Of a DNA stretch of 64,000 nucleotides, positions 28,013-36,799 are shown one piece after another (the first letter of the stretch is position 1; every line of letters starts with the position of its first letter). Made by a program: the position numbers and the translations under genes. The stretch lies in assembly GCF_006965485.1 (NCBI RefSeq), contig NZ_CP041360.1, positions 5,436,501-5,500,500 on the forward strand, given 5' to 3'. Below the pieces are notes generated by a model. The model was not told the DNA's origin, ran no database searches, and saw only the letters and a program-made list of their open reading frames with translations. This DNA is from Spirosoma sp. KCTC 42546 (GTDB lineage Bacteria; Bacteroidota; Bacteroidia; Cytophagales; Spirosomataceae).

Positions 28013-28741
28013 CTACAATTGCCTTAGTTTAATATTTCGGAACCAAACGGTGCTACCCCAGTCCTGAAGGCCAATTCGTCCCGAGTAACGTCCTTTACTG
28101 ATGGGGGCATCTTTCAGTTTGCTCGTGGCAAGGCGCTGTTTCCAGTCGGCACTGTTCAAATCGTGTTCCTGAATACTAAAGCCATTTAACGTTACCGTTA
28201 GCTTATTTTTCTTATATACGAAATGCACTTTGTTCCAGCCACCAACCGGCTGCAACTCCCGAACACGCGCACTAGCCACACTAAACAAATCGCCTGCGCG
28301 GTGCTTGTTTTCAGCTGCGCCTTCATAAATGGCATCATCCAGCACCTGCACCTCTAAACCAGTGTCAAATATATTTTTATAGGGTGGCTCTTCCTGTACG
28401 AAGAAGAAAATACCACTATTAGTAAACCGTTCAATTTTCCACTCAGCTTTAAACTCAAAGTCACCCGTAATAACAGCATCGGTAACCAGGTCGCCACCAT
28501 TAGATGCCTTATTGCCAATCCGATTGGGCACATTCAACTGCAACGCGCCATTATCGATTTGCCAGGCAGATCCAACGGCTTTTGTACCATAACTATGCCA
28601 ACCCGACACGTTTTTCCCATTAAACAGAAGTTTCCAGCCGTCCTTTTTTTCCTGTGAAGTTAAGGTATTGAGTTCCTGAGCCTGTAAACCTGAGCGTACC
28701 AGACAGACAAGCAAAGCAAGAGTTGAAAGCTTGATAAACAT
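28013..28741 (-). CDS. DUF1080 protein, probable 3-keto-glycoside hydrolase
   Basis: 242 residues with a signal peptide (1-21, ending LQAQ). The rest is one DUF1080/PF06439 concanavalin-like domain: EKKDGWKLLFNGKNVSGWH (~30), WQIDNGALQLN, FEFKAEWKIERFTNSGIFF, GLEVQVLDD, GGWNKVHFVYKKN, GRIGLQDWGSTVWFRNIKL. Members of this family are now known to cleave 3-keto-glucosides. Here the gene is third in a minus-strand set after a GMC oxidoreductase and a gluconate-2-dehydrogenase subunit 3. Such a set would make 3-keto sugars. The role as hydrolase of 3-keto glycosides in the periplasm is therefore a context-supported inference. Confidence 0.85.
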   Translation of the reverse strand: MFIKLSTLALLVCLVRSGLQAQELNTLTSQEKKDGWKLLFNGKNVSGWHSYGTKAVGSAWQIDNGALQLNVPNRIGNKASNGGDLVTDAVITGDFEFKAEWKIERFTNSGIFFFVQEEPPYKNIFDTGLEVQVLDDAIYEGAAENKHRAGDLFSVASARVRELQPVGGWNKVHFVYKKNKLTVTLNGFSIQEHDLNSADWKQRLATSKLKDAPISKGRYSGRIGLQDWGSTVWFRNIKLRQL

Positions 28742-28805
28742 ATATGTCAGAATGAATATTTATTTATAAAGGCATGACCCGGCCCAAAACTCCTCAAGGT
28801 TAATC

Positions 28806-29399
28806 TTACTCATTCCATATCCTCTGATTCTCAGCAAGTGGCATACAGGCAACATAATGACCTGGAATTGGATCATAGCCTAATATGGTTTTCCCTACTT
28901 TTTCTGACGTAAAATAGCCCAACAAAGTAAGTTCCTTCAATCGACGAAAAAAGGCGGTTGGGCCAGGTGCCGCCAGTCGAATTCCCCAAACCGAAGGGGG
29001 TAATTTAGCGGCTTCCTTATCCTGTTGAAGCAGGAAATCCTGACGTTGCTTTTCGGTGCAGTCCACAAATGCCTTTCCAGTTGATTCTTCGCAGGCCTTA
29101 TCGAATGTAGCCAGGCCAGCCAGAAAATCTTTCTGTTCATCCTCAGAAAGCAGGTCTTTCAGCATTTTATCCACGAACTGCGGAACGCCAAGCTCTTTAG
29201 CGCCGGGCGTTTGGGTTTTGGGGAGAATCGTCTCCGTGATTTCGGCAATGGTGTTGGCCTGATTATTTGTCAGGAATTCTGGTTTCCAGCTAAGGGTAGC
29301 TTCGTTGGAACAGGCTATAAATGTTTCGGAAAGTGCTGATATGGAAACAGCATATCCAAAAAACAAAGCGGTATGTTTGAGTGCGTCTCTGCGTTGCAT
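28806..29399 (-). CDS. gluconate 2-dehydrogenase subunit 3 family protein
   Basis: 197 residues. The start MQRRDALKHTALFFGY carries the twin-arginine pair and hydrophobic stretch of a Tat signal. IAC near residue 30 may be a lipobox, so a Tat-exported lipoprotein is likely. The body (TIAEITETILPKTQTPGAKE, VPQFVDKML, FLAGLATFDKACEESTGKAF, RLKELTLLGYFTSEKVG) matches the small subunit of membrane gluconate/glucoside dehydrogenases. That subunit is needed for export and maturation of the flavin large subunit. The large-subunit gene lies immediately upstream (29553-31274), the reverse of the more common small-then-large order. Confidence 0.87.
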   Translation of the reverse strand: MQRRDALKHTALFFGYAVSISALSETFIACSNEATLSWKPEFLTNNQANTIAEITETILPKTQTPGAKELGVPQFVDKMLKDLLSEDEQKDFLAGLATFDKACEESTGKAFVDCTEKQRQDFLLQQDKEAAKLPPSVWGIRLAAPGPTAFFRRLKELTLLGYFTSEKVGKTILGYDPIPGHYVACMPLAENQRIWNE

Positions 29400-29404
29400 C
29401 GTTT

Positions 29405-29530
29405 TTAATGAGTGAAAGGGTGAATGAGCGAATGAGTGAAAAGAAGCTATTCGGCTTTTTTGCTAAAGCAGGAGTGTTAGATCGAATAGTCTAACCTTTC
29501 ACTGATGTAGTAATCGCTCTTTCACTCCGC
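29405..29530. repeat. GAGTGAAAG-type inverted repeat between GMC and subunit 3 genes
   Basis: GAGTGAAAGGGTGAATGAGC at the left faces CGCTCTTTCACTC at the right, with further GAATGAGTGAAAAG/CTTTCACT words between. It resembles the other purine/pyrimidine inverted repeats of the window but lies inside a probable operon. Confidence 0.5.
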
Positions 29531-29552
29531 ACCGGCCGACCGGTTTCGCTCA

Positions 29553-31274
29553 TTAAAGATTAATTCGCTTGAGTTCGCTAACGGCAAAGTCGGCGGCACG
29601 GGCGGTAAGCGCCATGTACGTAATTGATGGATTTATGCAGGACGAGGAGGTCATGCAGGCACCATCGGTAACGAACAGGTTGGGTACTCCATGCACCTGA
29701 TTGTTGCCGTTGAGCACCGATGTTTTGGGATCGCGGCCCATACGAGCAGTGCCCATTTCGTGAACACCCACGCCAATACCGCCCGAGTAGTCGAACGAAG
29801 CCACATTTTTTAGTCCGGCCGCTTCGAGCATTTCAACCGCATCGGTTTTGATCTGCTCCCGCATGTTCATCTCATTCTCCTTAAACTCGGCGTCAATGGA
29901 AAGCGTAGGCAACCCCCACTTGTCCTTCTTATCCTGATCGAGCTTAACGTGATTGTCGTGATAGGGCAGGCACTCACCAAAACCTACCAGCGACATTCCC
30001 CAGCCTCCCGGCTCAAAGAGCGAATCTTTAAAATCGGCACCAATACCTTCCCGATTCACTCCGCCACCCCAATTGCCACGCCCGGCAGCGCCCTGGTAAT
30101 CGTATCCCCGAATGAATTTGTCGGTACGCGTTGCCTCATCCAGGTTTCGGTAGCGGGGAATAAAAATCCCGTTCGGACGGCGGCCTTTGTAATACTGATC
30201 GTCGAATCCATCGAAACCACCCATTGCGCCCAGTCGGTAGTGGTGATCCATCAGGTTATGCCCTAGTTCGCCACTGTCGTTTCCTAACCCGTTCGGATAG
30301 CGTTTCGAGGTCGAATTGAGCAGAATTGAGGTGGTGCCCAGCGTCGATGCGTTGCAGAAAATGACTTTGGCGTAAAACTCGACCATTTCCTTACTTTCGG
30401 TATCGACTACCCGAACGCCCGTGGCTCGTTGTTTCTGCTCGTCGTAAATGATGGAATGAACCACCGAATTAGGCCGAATCGTGAACTTATTGGTTCGATT
30501 GGCGGCAGGCAAAGTAGCCGAATTACTGCTAAAATAGGCGCCGTACGGACAACCGCGCGAGCAACGATTCCGGTTCTGACACTGCGCCCGTCCCAGTTCA
30601 AGATGCCAGGGTTTCGGTTCGGTCAGGTGAGCAACCCGGCCAATGGTCAGGTGACGGCCTTTGAACTTCCGTTCCAGTTCGGTACGAACGTGTTTTTCCA
30701 GGCAGTTCAACTCCATTGGCGGTAGGAAATAACCGTCTGGCAGATGTGAAAGCCCGAGTTTTTCACCACTGATACCTACAAATTTTTCGGTATACGTGTA
30801 CCACGGCTCAATGTCTTTGTAACGGATTGGCCAGTCAACGGCGATACCGTCTTTGGCATTGGCCTCAAAATCAAGATCACTCCAGCGATAGCACTGCTTT
30901 CCCCAGAGCAGCGACCGGCCACCAACCTGGTTGCCCCGAATCCAGTCGAAGCGTTTTACTTCGGTATAGGGTGCGTCGAGGTCGTTGTTGTAAAAATGCT
31001 TGTTGGTTTCGTTAACGAAGCCGCTTCGGGCCTGCACATGATACGTTTGCTGATCGGCATGAGACAGCGCTTCCCGGTGTTCAAAATCCCAATGGTCGAG
31101 GTTCATGGTCGGGTAATCCTCGATGTGATTGACCAGGCGACCTCGCTCCAGCACAAGCGTTTTGAGCCCTTTTTCACACAGTTCTTTGGCGGCCCAGCCC
31201 CCACTGATGCCGGAACCAATGACTATGGCATCGTAGGTATGTGTTTTATTTACGGTGGTATTTAGATTAGGCAT
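29553..31274 (-). CDS. GMC-family FAD oxidoreductase (glucoside 3-dehydrogenase-like large subunit)
   Basis: The start is set at the ATG at 31274. The open frame continues to 31466, but the extra 64 residues show no homology, whereas MPNLNTTVNKTHTYDAIVIG leads directly into the FAD motif IGSGISGGWAAKELCEKG. The protein is 573 residues. GMC landmarks are the RGNQVGGRSLLWGKQ loop, a Cys cluster CSRGCPYGAYF (~310), GTTSILLNS, the catalytic-region HEMGTARMG, and the C-terminal VTDGACMTSSSCINPSITYM. Together with subunit 3 and DUF1080 this suggests oxidation of sugars at C3 (glucoside 3-dehydrogenase). It could instead be another sugar or alcohol dehydrogenase. The 153-bp gap to the next gene contains a GAGTGAAAG-type inverted repeat. 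Confidence 0.88.
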   Translation of the reverse strand: MPNLNTTVNKTHTYDAIVIGSGISGGWAAKELCEKGLKTLVLERGRLVNHIEDYPTMNLDHWDFEHREALSHADQQTYHVQARSGFVNETNKHFYNNDLDAPYTEVKRFDWIRGNQVGGRSLLWGKQCYRWSDLDFEANAKDGIAVDWPIRYKDIEPWYTYTEKFVGISGEKLGLSHLPDGYFLPPMELNCLEKHVRTELERKFKGRHLTIGRVAHLTEPKPWHLELGRAQCQNRNRCSRGCPYGAYFSSNSATLPAANRTNKFTIRPNSVVHSIIYDEQKQRATGVRVVDTESKEMVEFYAKVIFCNASTLGTTSILLNSTSKRYPNGLGNDSGELGHNLMDHHYRLGAMGGFDGFDDQYYKGRRPNGIFIPRYRNLDEATRTDKFIRGYDYQGAAGRGNWGGGVNREGIGADFKDSLFEPGGWGMSLVGFGECLPYHDNHVKLDQDKKDKWGLPTLSIDAEFKENEMNMREQIKTDAVEMLEAAGLKNVASFDYSGGIGVGVHEMGTARMGRDPKTSVLNGNNQVHGVPNLFVTDGACMTSSSCINPSITYMALTARAADFAVSELKRINL

Positions 31275-31457
31275 ACAGGAATAGTTGGTAATGCGGCAAT
31301 TATGTCTGCCAGATACGAATATAAACGAATTTTGGAACAAGTTAATTTTTGACAGGATTACAGCCGGGCCGACGTTCGGATGAACAGGATTGACTGCCCC
31401 GAAAAAAAATCCTCTCAACGAAAACGCTGTCAAATTGGCTTTGCCTAAAAAAAAATT

Positions 31458-31486
31458 GGGCGTCATGTTGCTTGTACATGACGCCC
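31458..31486 (-). terminator. terminator of the ygiQ gene
   Basis: GGGCGTCATG (31458-31467) and CATGACGCCC (31477-31486) form a perfect 10-bp stem with a 9-base loop. On the minus strand the stem is followed by AA and a run of nine T. It is about 30 bases after the ygiQ stop. Confidence 0.9.
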
Positions 31487-31518
31487 GAATAAGGATTTAT
31501 GATGAGCTTTAACTCAAC

Positions 31519-33414
31519 TTACCGCTTTTTCTTACCCGCATAATTCCCCGAAAACTTCGGTACACCCGTAGTTTCTTTCTTCGGGCTACCCAGGAGTCGA
31601 TCGGCTAAATCCGGGCGCTTCAGCTTGTTCAGCCGATTCCGAATCCAGTCTTTGTATTCGGGCTTGTACCAGAAGAAGTAGTTGTTTTGTGCTTTCTTTT
31701 CCTCCCGCGTTTTAGCCGTTTTGACGGGCTTCAGCGTGTAAGGATGAACACCTGAATAATAGATAACCTCGGCCACGGTCATGGGCGTGGGCGTAAAATC
31801 CTGTACCTGTTCGAGCTGAAAGCCCAGGTCTTTCGTTTCGGCAGCCAGATTAGCCATATCCTGTTCCTCGCAGCCGGGGTGTGAGGATATAAAGTACGGA
31901 ATCAGCGGTTGCTTCAGGTTATGCTTCTCCTGAATCTTGTCGTACTTCTGTTTAAATAATTTGAAGTACTTGAACGATGGCTTCCGCATAACCCGCAGCG
32001 TATCATCGGAGGTATGTTCAGGAGCCACCTTCAACCGACCCGACACATGGCGCGTAACCAGTTGCTCCATGTACTCGTCATGGTTGCCATCGGCGTTGTT
32101 CTTGTTAAAATCATCGACCAGCAAATCGTAGCGTACACCCGATCCCACAAAGGCCTTTTTGATGTTCGGATTGGCATCGACTTTTCGATACAATTCTGTC
32201 ATTGGCTTGTGCGAGGTGTCGAGGTTCGAGCAAATGACCGGATGAATACAACTTGGGCTTTGGCAACGGGCGCAGATCGACTCGTCTTTGCCCTTCATTT
32301 TATACATATTGGCCGAAGGGCCGCCCAAGTCTGATATGTATCCCTTGAACTCGGGATGCTTCGTGATCTCCTCGACCTCTTTCAGTACCGACTGTTCGCT
32401 GCGGGAAGCAACGAATTTGCCCTGGTGCGCCGAAATCGTACAGAAGCTACAGCCACCAAAACAGCCCCGGTGCATATTGACCGAGAACTTAATCATGTCG
32501 TAAGCCGGAATCGGTCCCCGTTTTTTGTATTTTGGGTGAGGCAGGCGGGTGTAGGGCAAATCGAACGACTTGTCGATTTCGGCCTCCTCCATCGTTTTGA
32601 ACGGCGGGTTGATCACCAGAATCTGATCACCTACCTGTTGAAGAATTCGGTTAGCCTGCCACTTATTCGATTCAACCTCAACAATTTTGAAGTTGGCCGC
32701 GTATTTGATTTTATCTTCCAGGCATACCTCATGGCTCGCCAATTCAACCGAATTCCAGTTATTGTACTCGCGCAATTCGGTACTGGCATCGTGCATAAAT
32801 GCCACTTGATTGATGTTCCGCATCGACGAAAACGGCACGCCTTGTCGAGCCAGTTTCAGAATTTCGCGAAGGGGTTGCTCGCCCATGCCATACACCAGCA
32901 TATCGGCACCGGCATCGACCAGAATCGACGGCATCAGCCGGTCCTGCCAATAATCGTAATGCGTAACCCGGCGCAACGAGGCCTCAATGCCACCGAGTAA
33001 TACCGGCACATCCGGGAAGAGTTCTTTCAGGATCTTGGTATAAACAATGGTAGCATAATCGGGCCGGAAACCCGCTTCGCCACCGGGCGTATAGGAGTCG
33101 TTGGAGCGTAGGCGTTTGTTGGCCGTATAGTGATTCACCATCGAGTCCATACAGCCTGCCGTAACACCAAAGAAGTACTTGGGCTTACCGAATTTTTTAA
33201 AATCCCGCAGATCGTCTTTCCAGTTGGGTTGGGCAATAATAGCTACGCGAAACCCTTCGCTTTCCATGATCCGGCCAATCACAGCGGTGCCAAAAGCTGG
33301 GTGATCTACGTATGCATCCCCCGATACAAGCACAATATCCACTTCATCCCAGCCTCTTTTTTCGACTTCTTTCATCGTCAGAGGCAACCAATCTGTAAGG
33401 GGTCTTTCAATCAT
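31519..33414 (-). CDS. YgiQ-family radical SAM protein
   Basis: 631 residues (family ~600-740). The N-terminal part has the family opening LPLTMKEVEKRGWDEVDIVLV, SGDAYVDHPAFGTAVIGR and a cobalamin-binding-like region. The radical SAM cluster motif is C-x3-C-x2-C in RGCFGGCSFCTISAHQGK (~320-340). SDLGGPSANMYKMKG and CARCQSPSCIHP (~385-395), a second Cys-rich patch, follow. The C-terminus has VAPEHTSDDTLRVMRKPS and PYFISSHPGC. It is an iron-sulphur SAM enzyme of unknown reaction in most organisms. The basic tail KKKR is usual. It has its own terminator and is the last clear backbone gene before the cassette region. Confidence 0.93.
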   Translation of the reverse strand: MIERPLTDWLPLTMKEVEKRGWDEVDIVLVSGDAYVDHPAFGTAVIGRIMESEGFRVAIIAQPNWKDDLRDFKKFGKPKYFFGVTAGCMDSMVNHYTANKRLRSNDSYTPGGEAGFRPDYATIVYTKILKELFPDVPVLLGGIEASLRRVTHYDYWQDRLMPSILVDAGADMLVYGMGEQPLREILKLARQGVPFSSMRNINQVAFMHDASTELREYNNWNSVELASHEVCLEDKIKYAANFKIVEVESNKWQANRILQQVGDQILVINPPFKTMEEAEIDKSFDLPYTRLPHPKYKKRGPIPAYDMIKFSVNMHRGCFGGCSFCTISAHQGKFVASRSEQSVLKEVEEITKHPEFKGYISDLGGPSANMYKMKGKDESICARCQSPSCIHPVICSNLDTSHKPMTELYRKVDANPNIKKAFVGSGVRYDLLVDDFNKNNADGNHDEYMEQLVTRHVSGRLKVAPEHTSDDTLRVMRKPSFKYFKLFKQKYDKIQEKHNLKQPLIPYFISSHPGCEEQDMANLAAETKDLGFQLEQVQDFTPTPMTVAEVIYYSGVHPYTLKPVKTAKTREEKKAQNNYFFWYKPEYKDWIRNRLNKLKRPDLADRLLGSPKKETTGVPKFSGNYAGKKKR

Positions 33415-33595
33415 GAGTACGTAAACTAATCTGCCTAAAAAACACCGAATTTACAGAATGATTCAATTGGGGTGAGAATCAATCACATGTTTCTCACTTG
33501 TTTGCAATTGGGGCCACCAGCTGGTAACACAGATACCTGGCATCCGGAGAGTCTATTGAGTACGATTGAAGACTGAATAACTTATGAAAGTCGAG

Positions 33596-34027
33596 TTATA
33601 AAACCTTACCATCCTTAAGTCGAACTTCAATGGCAGGCTTTACCTGTTTTAACTCCTGAATAAAACCAATTTTATCTCTCGGCGAAATAAGTATACTATC
33701 AAACTTATTGTAAGAAAGTTCAAGTCGATCCATTGAGGTAGCCGGTGAACTTAACGGATTATTGGTTTCCGTAATTTTTGTAATTGTGTTAATATCCAAC
33801 GACTTATTAACAAGGAAGCCAGATTTGATCCGTAAACGAGTCCCATCAATTTGGTAATATGTTGTGGCAAATAAGTGGGTTATAAATGACCCAACCAATA
33901 CAAGTATGAGCAAGCCTGGCCAGTTTTCGTTATAAGCATTTACTGCCCCGACTCCACCCAGAATAATAACCAGTGGCATTAGTAATTCGAGACCAACTTT
34001 CGATTTGTAGGTTATCATTGCATGCAT
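33596..34027 (-). CDS. PH-domain membrane protein
   Basis: 143 residues. Two transmembrane helices (~12-30 and ~38-55) precede a bacterial pleckstrin-homology domain (TTYYQIDGTRLRIKSGFLVN, LDINTITKITETNNPLSSPA, DSILISPRDKIGFIQELKQV). The function is unknown; such proteins sit in the inner membrane. Its stop is 180 bases from ygiQ. It lies just left of the first array repeat and may be either the terminal cassette or a backbone gene. No array repeat is found on its left side. Confidence 0.75.
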   Translation of the reverse strand: MHAMITYKSKVGLELLMPLVIILGGVGAVNAYNENWPGLLILVLVGSFITHLFATTYYQIDGTRLRIKSGFLVNKSLDINTITKITETNNPLSSPATSMDRLELSYNKFDSILISPRDKIGFIQELKQVKPAIEVRLKDGKVL

Positions 34028-34041
34028 TATGACTAGGTTCA

Positions 34042-34183
34042 GTCAACGACCCTAGGGCTGATGGTAGATGGCGCTACATACCTGAGCACAAGTCATTGCC
34101 AGCCTTTACACCCTGTTGGGCTGGGCTAAAAAACTTCTTTAGGGGGCGAGCAATCTGTCGCACAATGAGCCGCTCACACGGAG
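34042..34183 (-). repeat. array palindrome P1 with conserved tail
   Basis: The left side reads TCAACGACCCTAGGGCTGAT (from 34043) and the right side CCTTTACACCCTGTTGGGCT (34103-34122). The distal stem is weak. GTTGGGC at 34115-34121 is the core box; the opposite box is degenerate (AGTCAAC). The tail GGGGGCGAGC-N4-CTGTCGC follows near 34141 and a CACGGAGC word near 34177. This is the most degraded edge copy. Confidence 0.65.
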
Positions 34184-34264
34184 CTCTTTACCTACTGAAA
34201 AATAAGTTACATCAGGTTAAGGAAAGGCCTTTGCTACATACTTATGACGTAGAAGCCCATGATG

Positions 34265-34993
34265 CTACACAAAGCCATTTCTTAGGCGGTTGGCCCAATC
34301 ATCCCGATTATTTTTTTCAGCACATCTTGCAGCAGCTTCAACATTATAGTCAACGGCAATTAAATCGATAGTTTTTAAATCACCCTCGAACGTAACAATA
34401 CAATAGCGTGCAAATGGGCTGCCACTTTCCATTTTGTGATAAATAGGAGAATCGTCTTCATATGCCTGTAAGCCAACGCTTCCTGGATTGACGATAACCT
34501 TCTGACCTGCTTTAACAATTCTTGGTAAATGGCTGTGTCCGCATAATACTAATCTTTGTGGGTGGTACCTCAACTTTTCAACTAAATCAGATGACTCTTT
34601 TACAGTAACATGTCCAGGTTTTATATCTTCAATAAGATACTCACTATCATTATCTGGGGTACCATGACACAATATAATATCGTCTTCAATTACTCGTGTA
34701 GATGGCAATGATTCAAGCCACTCCAAGGCACTTGTGCTCCAAAGTTCCTTTATAACGTAGTCAAAGGTTGGATTTGACGTTTTATTTTCCAGAATAAATC
34801 GATCTTGGTTCCCGCTTATGCTTTGCACGTGCTTCTCTTGTAGTAACCTGTATGTGGCAACCGGATCGAGTGGCCCATAAAGCGTATCACCCAGGTCATA
34901 TATCAAAGCTATTCCATGCTTCTCAATATCCTCTAACACAGCCTGCAAAGCCCAAACATTAGCGTGAATATCTGCAATAAAAGCTAGTTTCAT
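34265..34993 (-). CDS. calcineurin-like metallophosphoesterase
   Basis: 242 residues from the ATG at 34993. All motifs of the YfcE/MJ0936-type metallophosphoesterases are present: D-x-H in IADIHAN (~8-10), GD in YDLGDTLYGP (~36), GNQD (~63, the N(H/Q)D box), H in ILCHGTPDND (~111), GHSHLPRI (~155) and NPGSVG (~170). It should hydrolyse phosphodiesters or phosphomonoesters, using two metal ions, in the cytoplasm. The substrate is unknown. The gene is in the last double-gene unit of the array, transcribed in the common minus direction. Confidence 0.88.
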   Translation of the reverse strand: MKLAFIADIHANVWALQAVLEDIEKHGIALIYDLGDTLYGPLDPVATYRLLQEKHVQSISGNQDRFILENKTSNPTFDYVIKELWSTSALEWLESLPSTRVIEDDIILCHGTPDNDSEYLIEDIKPGHVTVKESSDLVEKLRYHPQRLVLCGHSHLPRIVKAGQKVIVNPGSVGLQAYEDDSPIYHKMESGSPFARYCIVTFEGDLKTIDLIAVDYNVEAAARCAEKNNRDDWANRLRNGFV

Positions 34994-35059
34994 CAACTAT
35001 GGAGTCACAGTAAATGCAGAACAAAATTGGCTGAAATTAAGGAACATATTCAATAACGA

Positions 35060-35105
35060 CTAGCCTGCCTATGCGGAGCGGACAAAAACGCTTTAGCCGC
35101 TAAGC
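35060..35105 (-). repeat. degenerate array tail between metallophosphoesterase and SnoaL-like genes
   Basis: GCGGAGCGGACAAAAACG near 35074 closely matches GCGGAGCGGACAACAACG near 45633 in the array. No palindrome survives next to it. This suggests an eroded unit boundary between the two flanking genes. Confidence 0.45.
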
Positions 35106-35109
35106 TAAA

Positions 35110-35478
35110 TCAACTAGTAGGACCGTCTAAATACAGATACAGCTCTTTAATAAGTCCATCCTCAACGATGGCAATATCCATACCGCTGGCAATAGGTGTT
35201 GCATGAGCTGCGCCAAGTGTCCACGATACGTGACTAACGCCATGATTGATTACAACTGGCTTAGTGAGAGCAAAGACGAATTCAGGTGGCCATTGGGTTT
35301 GTAGTGTTTTGATCAGTTCATCAATCGCCCGATGTCCTTCAATAGCTTCCCCCTTATCGGTTTCATAAAAAATGATGTCATCGGCATAAATCTGTTGCAT
35401 TACTTCGAGCCGCTGTTCATCGTTACGTTCACTCCATACCTTTAGGAGACTATCTTCCAGTAATTGCTTTTCATCCAT
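35110..35478 (-). CDS. SnoaL-like / NTF2-fold protein
   Basis: 122 residues from the ATG at 35478. The longer open frame up to 35826 runs through the array repeat and is not believed. The sequence MDEKQLLEDSLLKVWSERND, MQQIYADDIIFYETDKGEAI, GHRAIDELIKTLQ, VSHVSWTLGAAH and the C-terminal strand DGLIKELYLYL fit the small SnoaL/nuclear-transport-factor-2 cone fold. Members are isomerases, hydrolases or ligand binders. No specific function can be assigned. It is an array cargo gene on the minus strand. Confidence 0.75.
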   Translation of the reverse strand: MDEKQLLEDSLLKVWSERNDEQRLEVMQQIYADDIIFYETDKGEAIEGHRAIDELIKTLQTQWPPEFVFALTKPVVINHGVSHVSWTLGAAHATPIASGMDIAIVEDGLIKELYLYLDGPTS

Positions 35479-35620
35479 AATTGCTTGATTCAGTTCAGTC
35501 GTTAAACCTACCAAGATCGTTCTAAAAACAAAAATACCTACGAAAGAAACCAAAACCTGCCCAAGTAGGGCGGTTACATTGTCACCCAGAACACTCGTTT
35601 TTTGACTGCTTATTTTGTTC

Positions 35621-35835
35621 AGCCAACACTTAACATGGTTGATGGTAAACAAGTTACTAAAAATTACGAACGTACTCTGGACCTTTACACCCTTTCCCAG
35701 AAGTACTGTTAACTTATAATTATAAGTTAACAGTACTTCTGGGTTCGTTGGCGTGCGAACACGGTGGCTGTTGGGCTGAAAACCTGCCTCCAGGGGCAAG
35801 CAACCTGTCGCCAGGAAGCCGCCCACGAGGAGCGA
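35621..35835 (-). repeat. array palindrome P2, enlarged by a 48-bp perfect palindrome
   Basis: The left side is GCCAACACTTAACATGGTTG (from 35622). The conserved CCTTTACACCC is at ~35682-35692 and the core box GTTGGGC at 35770-35776. Between them sits a perfect, loopless 48-bp palindrome (35696-35743, centre TTATAATTATAA). The tail GGGGCAAGC-N4-CTGTCGCC (35793) and ACGAGGAGCG (35825) follow. Core-to-core length is about 157 bp, twice the usual. Confidence 0.75.
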
Positions 35836-35843
35836 AAAAACCG

Positions 35844-36044
35844 TTAACTATCTTTTTCAAAATACAGATAGATATAGACCGCAGCGCCAAAATTAGTGGA
35901 CGATGTCGACGTTAATCTGTACCCTTGGGAAGCGTATTGATCAAGCTTCGCCTGAATTTCCTCTTTAGACTTCTTCACAATATGTTCGGAGTCAAGCGTT
36001 AATTTCGAGTAGTAAATCAGGGCTTCAACTTTGTATTCTTTCAT
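35844..36044 (-). CDS. DUF4177-like small protein
   Basis: 66 residues from the ATG at 36044 (an upstream start at 36089 would run into repeat-derived sequence). MKEYKVEALIYYSKLTLDSE, EEIQAKLDQYASQGYRLTST and the last strand VYIYLYFEKD have the strand-helix-strand pattern of DUF4177 proteins, whose role is unknown. It is a single-gene cassette between P3 and P2, read on the minus strand. Confidence 0.65.
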   Translation of the reverse strand: MKEYKVEALIYYSKLTLDSEHIVKKSKEEIQAKLDQYASQGYRLTSTSSTNFGAAVYIYLYFEKDS

Positions 36045-36077
36045 TGGTTTACAAGTTTGTTTTATCAATATGTTTCC

Positions 36078-36143
36078 ACCGCGGAGCATTCATCTTGTCG
36101 GACGCGACCCACCCAACGAATCAAAGCTATGATGGTAAACGAC
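36078..36143 (-). repeat. array half-palindrome P3 with short motif
   Basis: The short motif GCGGAGCATTC-N3-TTGTCGGACGCGACCC (36080-36110) is followed by the core ACCCAACGAATC (from 36111) and the loop-start word TGATGGTAAACGAC. The right half (TTTACACC...GTTGGGC) is missing, so this is a truncated copy. Confidence 0.6.
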
Positions 36144-36296
36144 TGGGCAAGAAACGCGCAACGACGGCCCCAAACAGCCCAATAAAAATTATCCGCCCCC
36201 AAATAACCCCTGTTAAAGCTTCAACAAACGGCAATTTGTAACAAATAAATGGAGTATTTACCAGGCTAATTACCAATTAAAAAAAGCAAAAACTAC

Positions 36297-36797
36297 CTAA
36301 CTGGGGCGCTCGCTTTGTTGTGCTAAAGTTACCAATAACTCTTCCAGGTTTTTCATTGTCATAGCCGTTCCTTCCTTAAAGCCCATCTCAATCATCTTCT
36401 CTAAGCGGGCAAGCGATTCATTATAAATACTTATATGTACTGTTGTCTTCCCGTTGTGTTCGCTGAAAGTTAAATCCCACTCAGAACCGGGCAATTCCGG
36501 GTTTTCATCTTTGTCGGCAAAAGCATTTAACAATTTGAAATTGGTTTTCGGACTAATGGACGTGTATTTTTGAATTGCCCAATGCTCTTCTCCTTCAGGG
36601 CTTACCATCGCATAAAACCGTCGGCCGCCAACTTCAAAATCCATAAATTTTGTTTTTGAGGTCCAGGGTTTGGGTGCCCACCATTGATCAAGAATTTCCT
36701 GCTTCGTGTACGCATCCCATACCAACGAAAGGTCGGCATCAAATTCTCTGGAGAAGGTTACTGTTTTTGTTGTTTTGTCAACGGTAAAATCGTTCAT
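36297..36797 (-). CDS. SRPBCC / AHSA1-domain protein
   Basis: 166 residues of the START-like Aha1 fold: [20 protein letters not shown] (~13), [78 protein letters not shown] and the C-terminal helix [20 protein letters not shown]. Such proteins bind small hydrophobic ligands. Its gene starts 2 bases after the stop of the ArsR gene, a very common pairing, so it is probably the target and partner of that regulator. Array cargo, minus strand. Confidence 0.88.
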   Translation of the reverse strand: MNDFTVDKTTKTVTFSREFDADLSLVWDAYTKQEILDQWWAPKPWTSKTKFMDFEVGGRRFYAMVSPEGEEHWAIQKYTSISPKTNFKLLNAFADKDENPELPGSEWDLTFSEHNGKTTVHISIYNESLARLEKMIEMGFKEGTAMTMKNLEELLVTLAQQSERPS

Positions 36798-36799
36798 CT

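Noticed and set aside
29553..31466. A 637-residue version of the GMC oxidoreductase starting at 31466
   Set aside because: The first 64 codons have no homology and run into the region just before the ygiQ terminator; the ATG at 31274 leads directly into the FAD motif.
35110..35826. A 238-residue SnoaL-like protein
   Set aside because: The upstream half translates the array palindrome P2 and its 48-bp palindrome. The NTF2 fold begins at the ATG at 35478.
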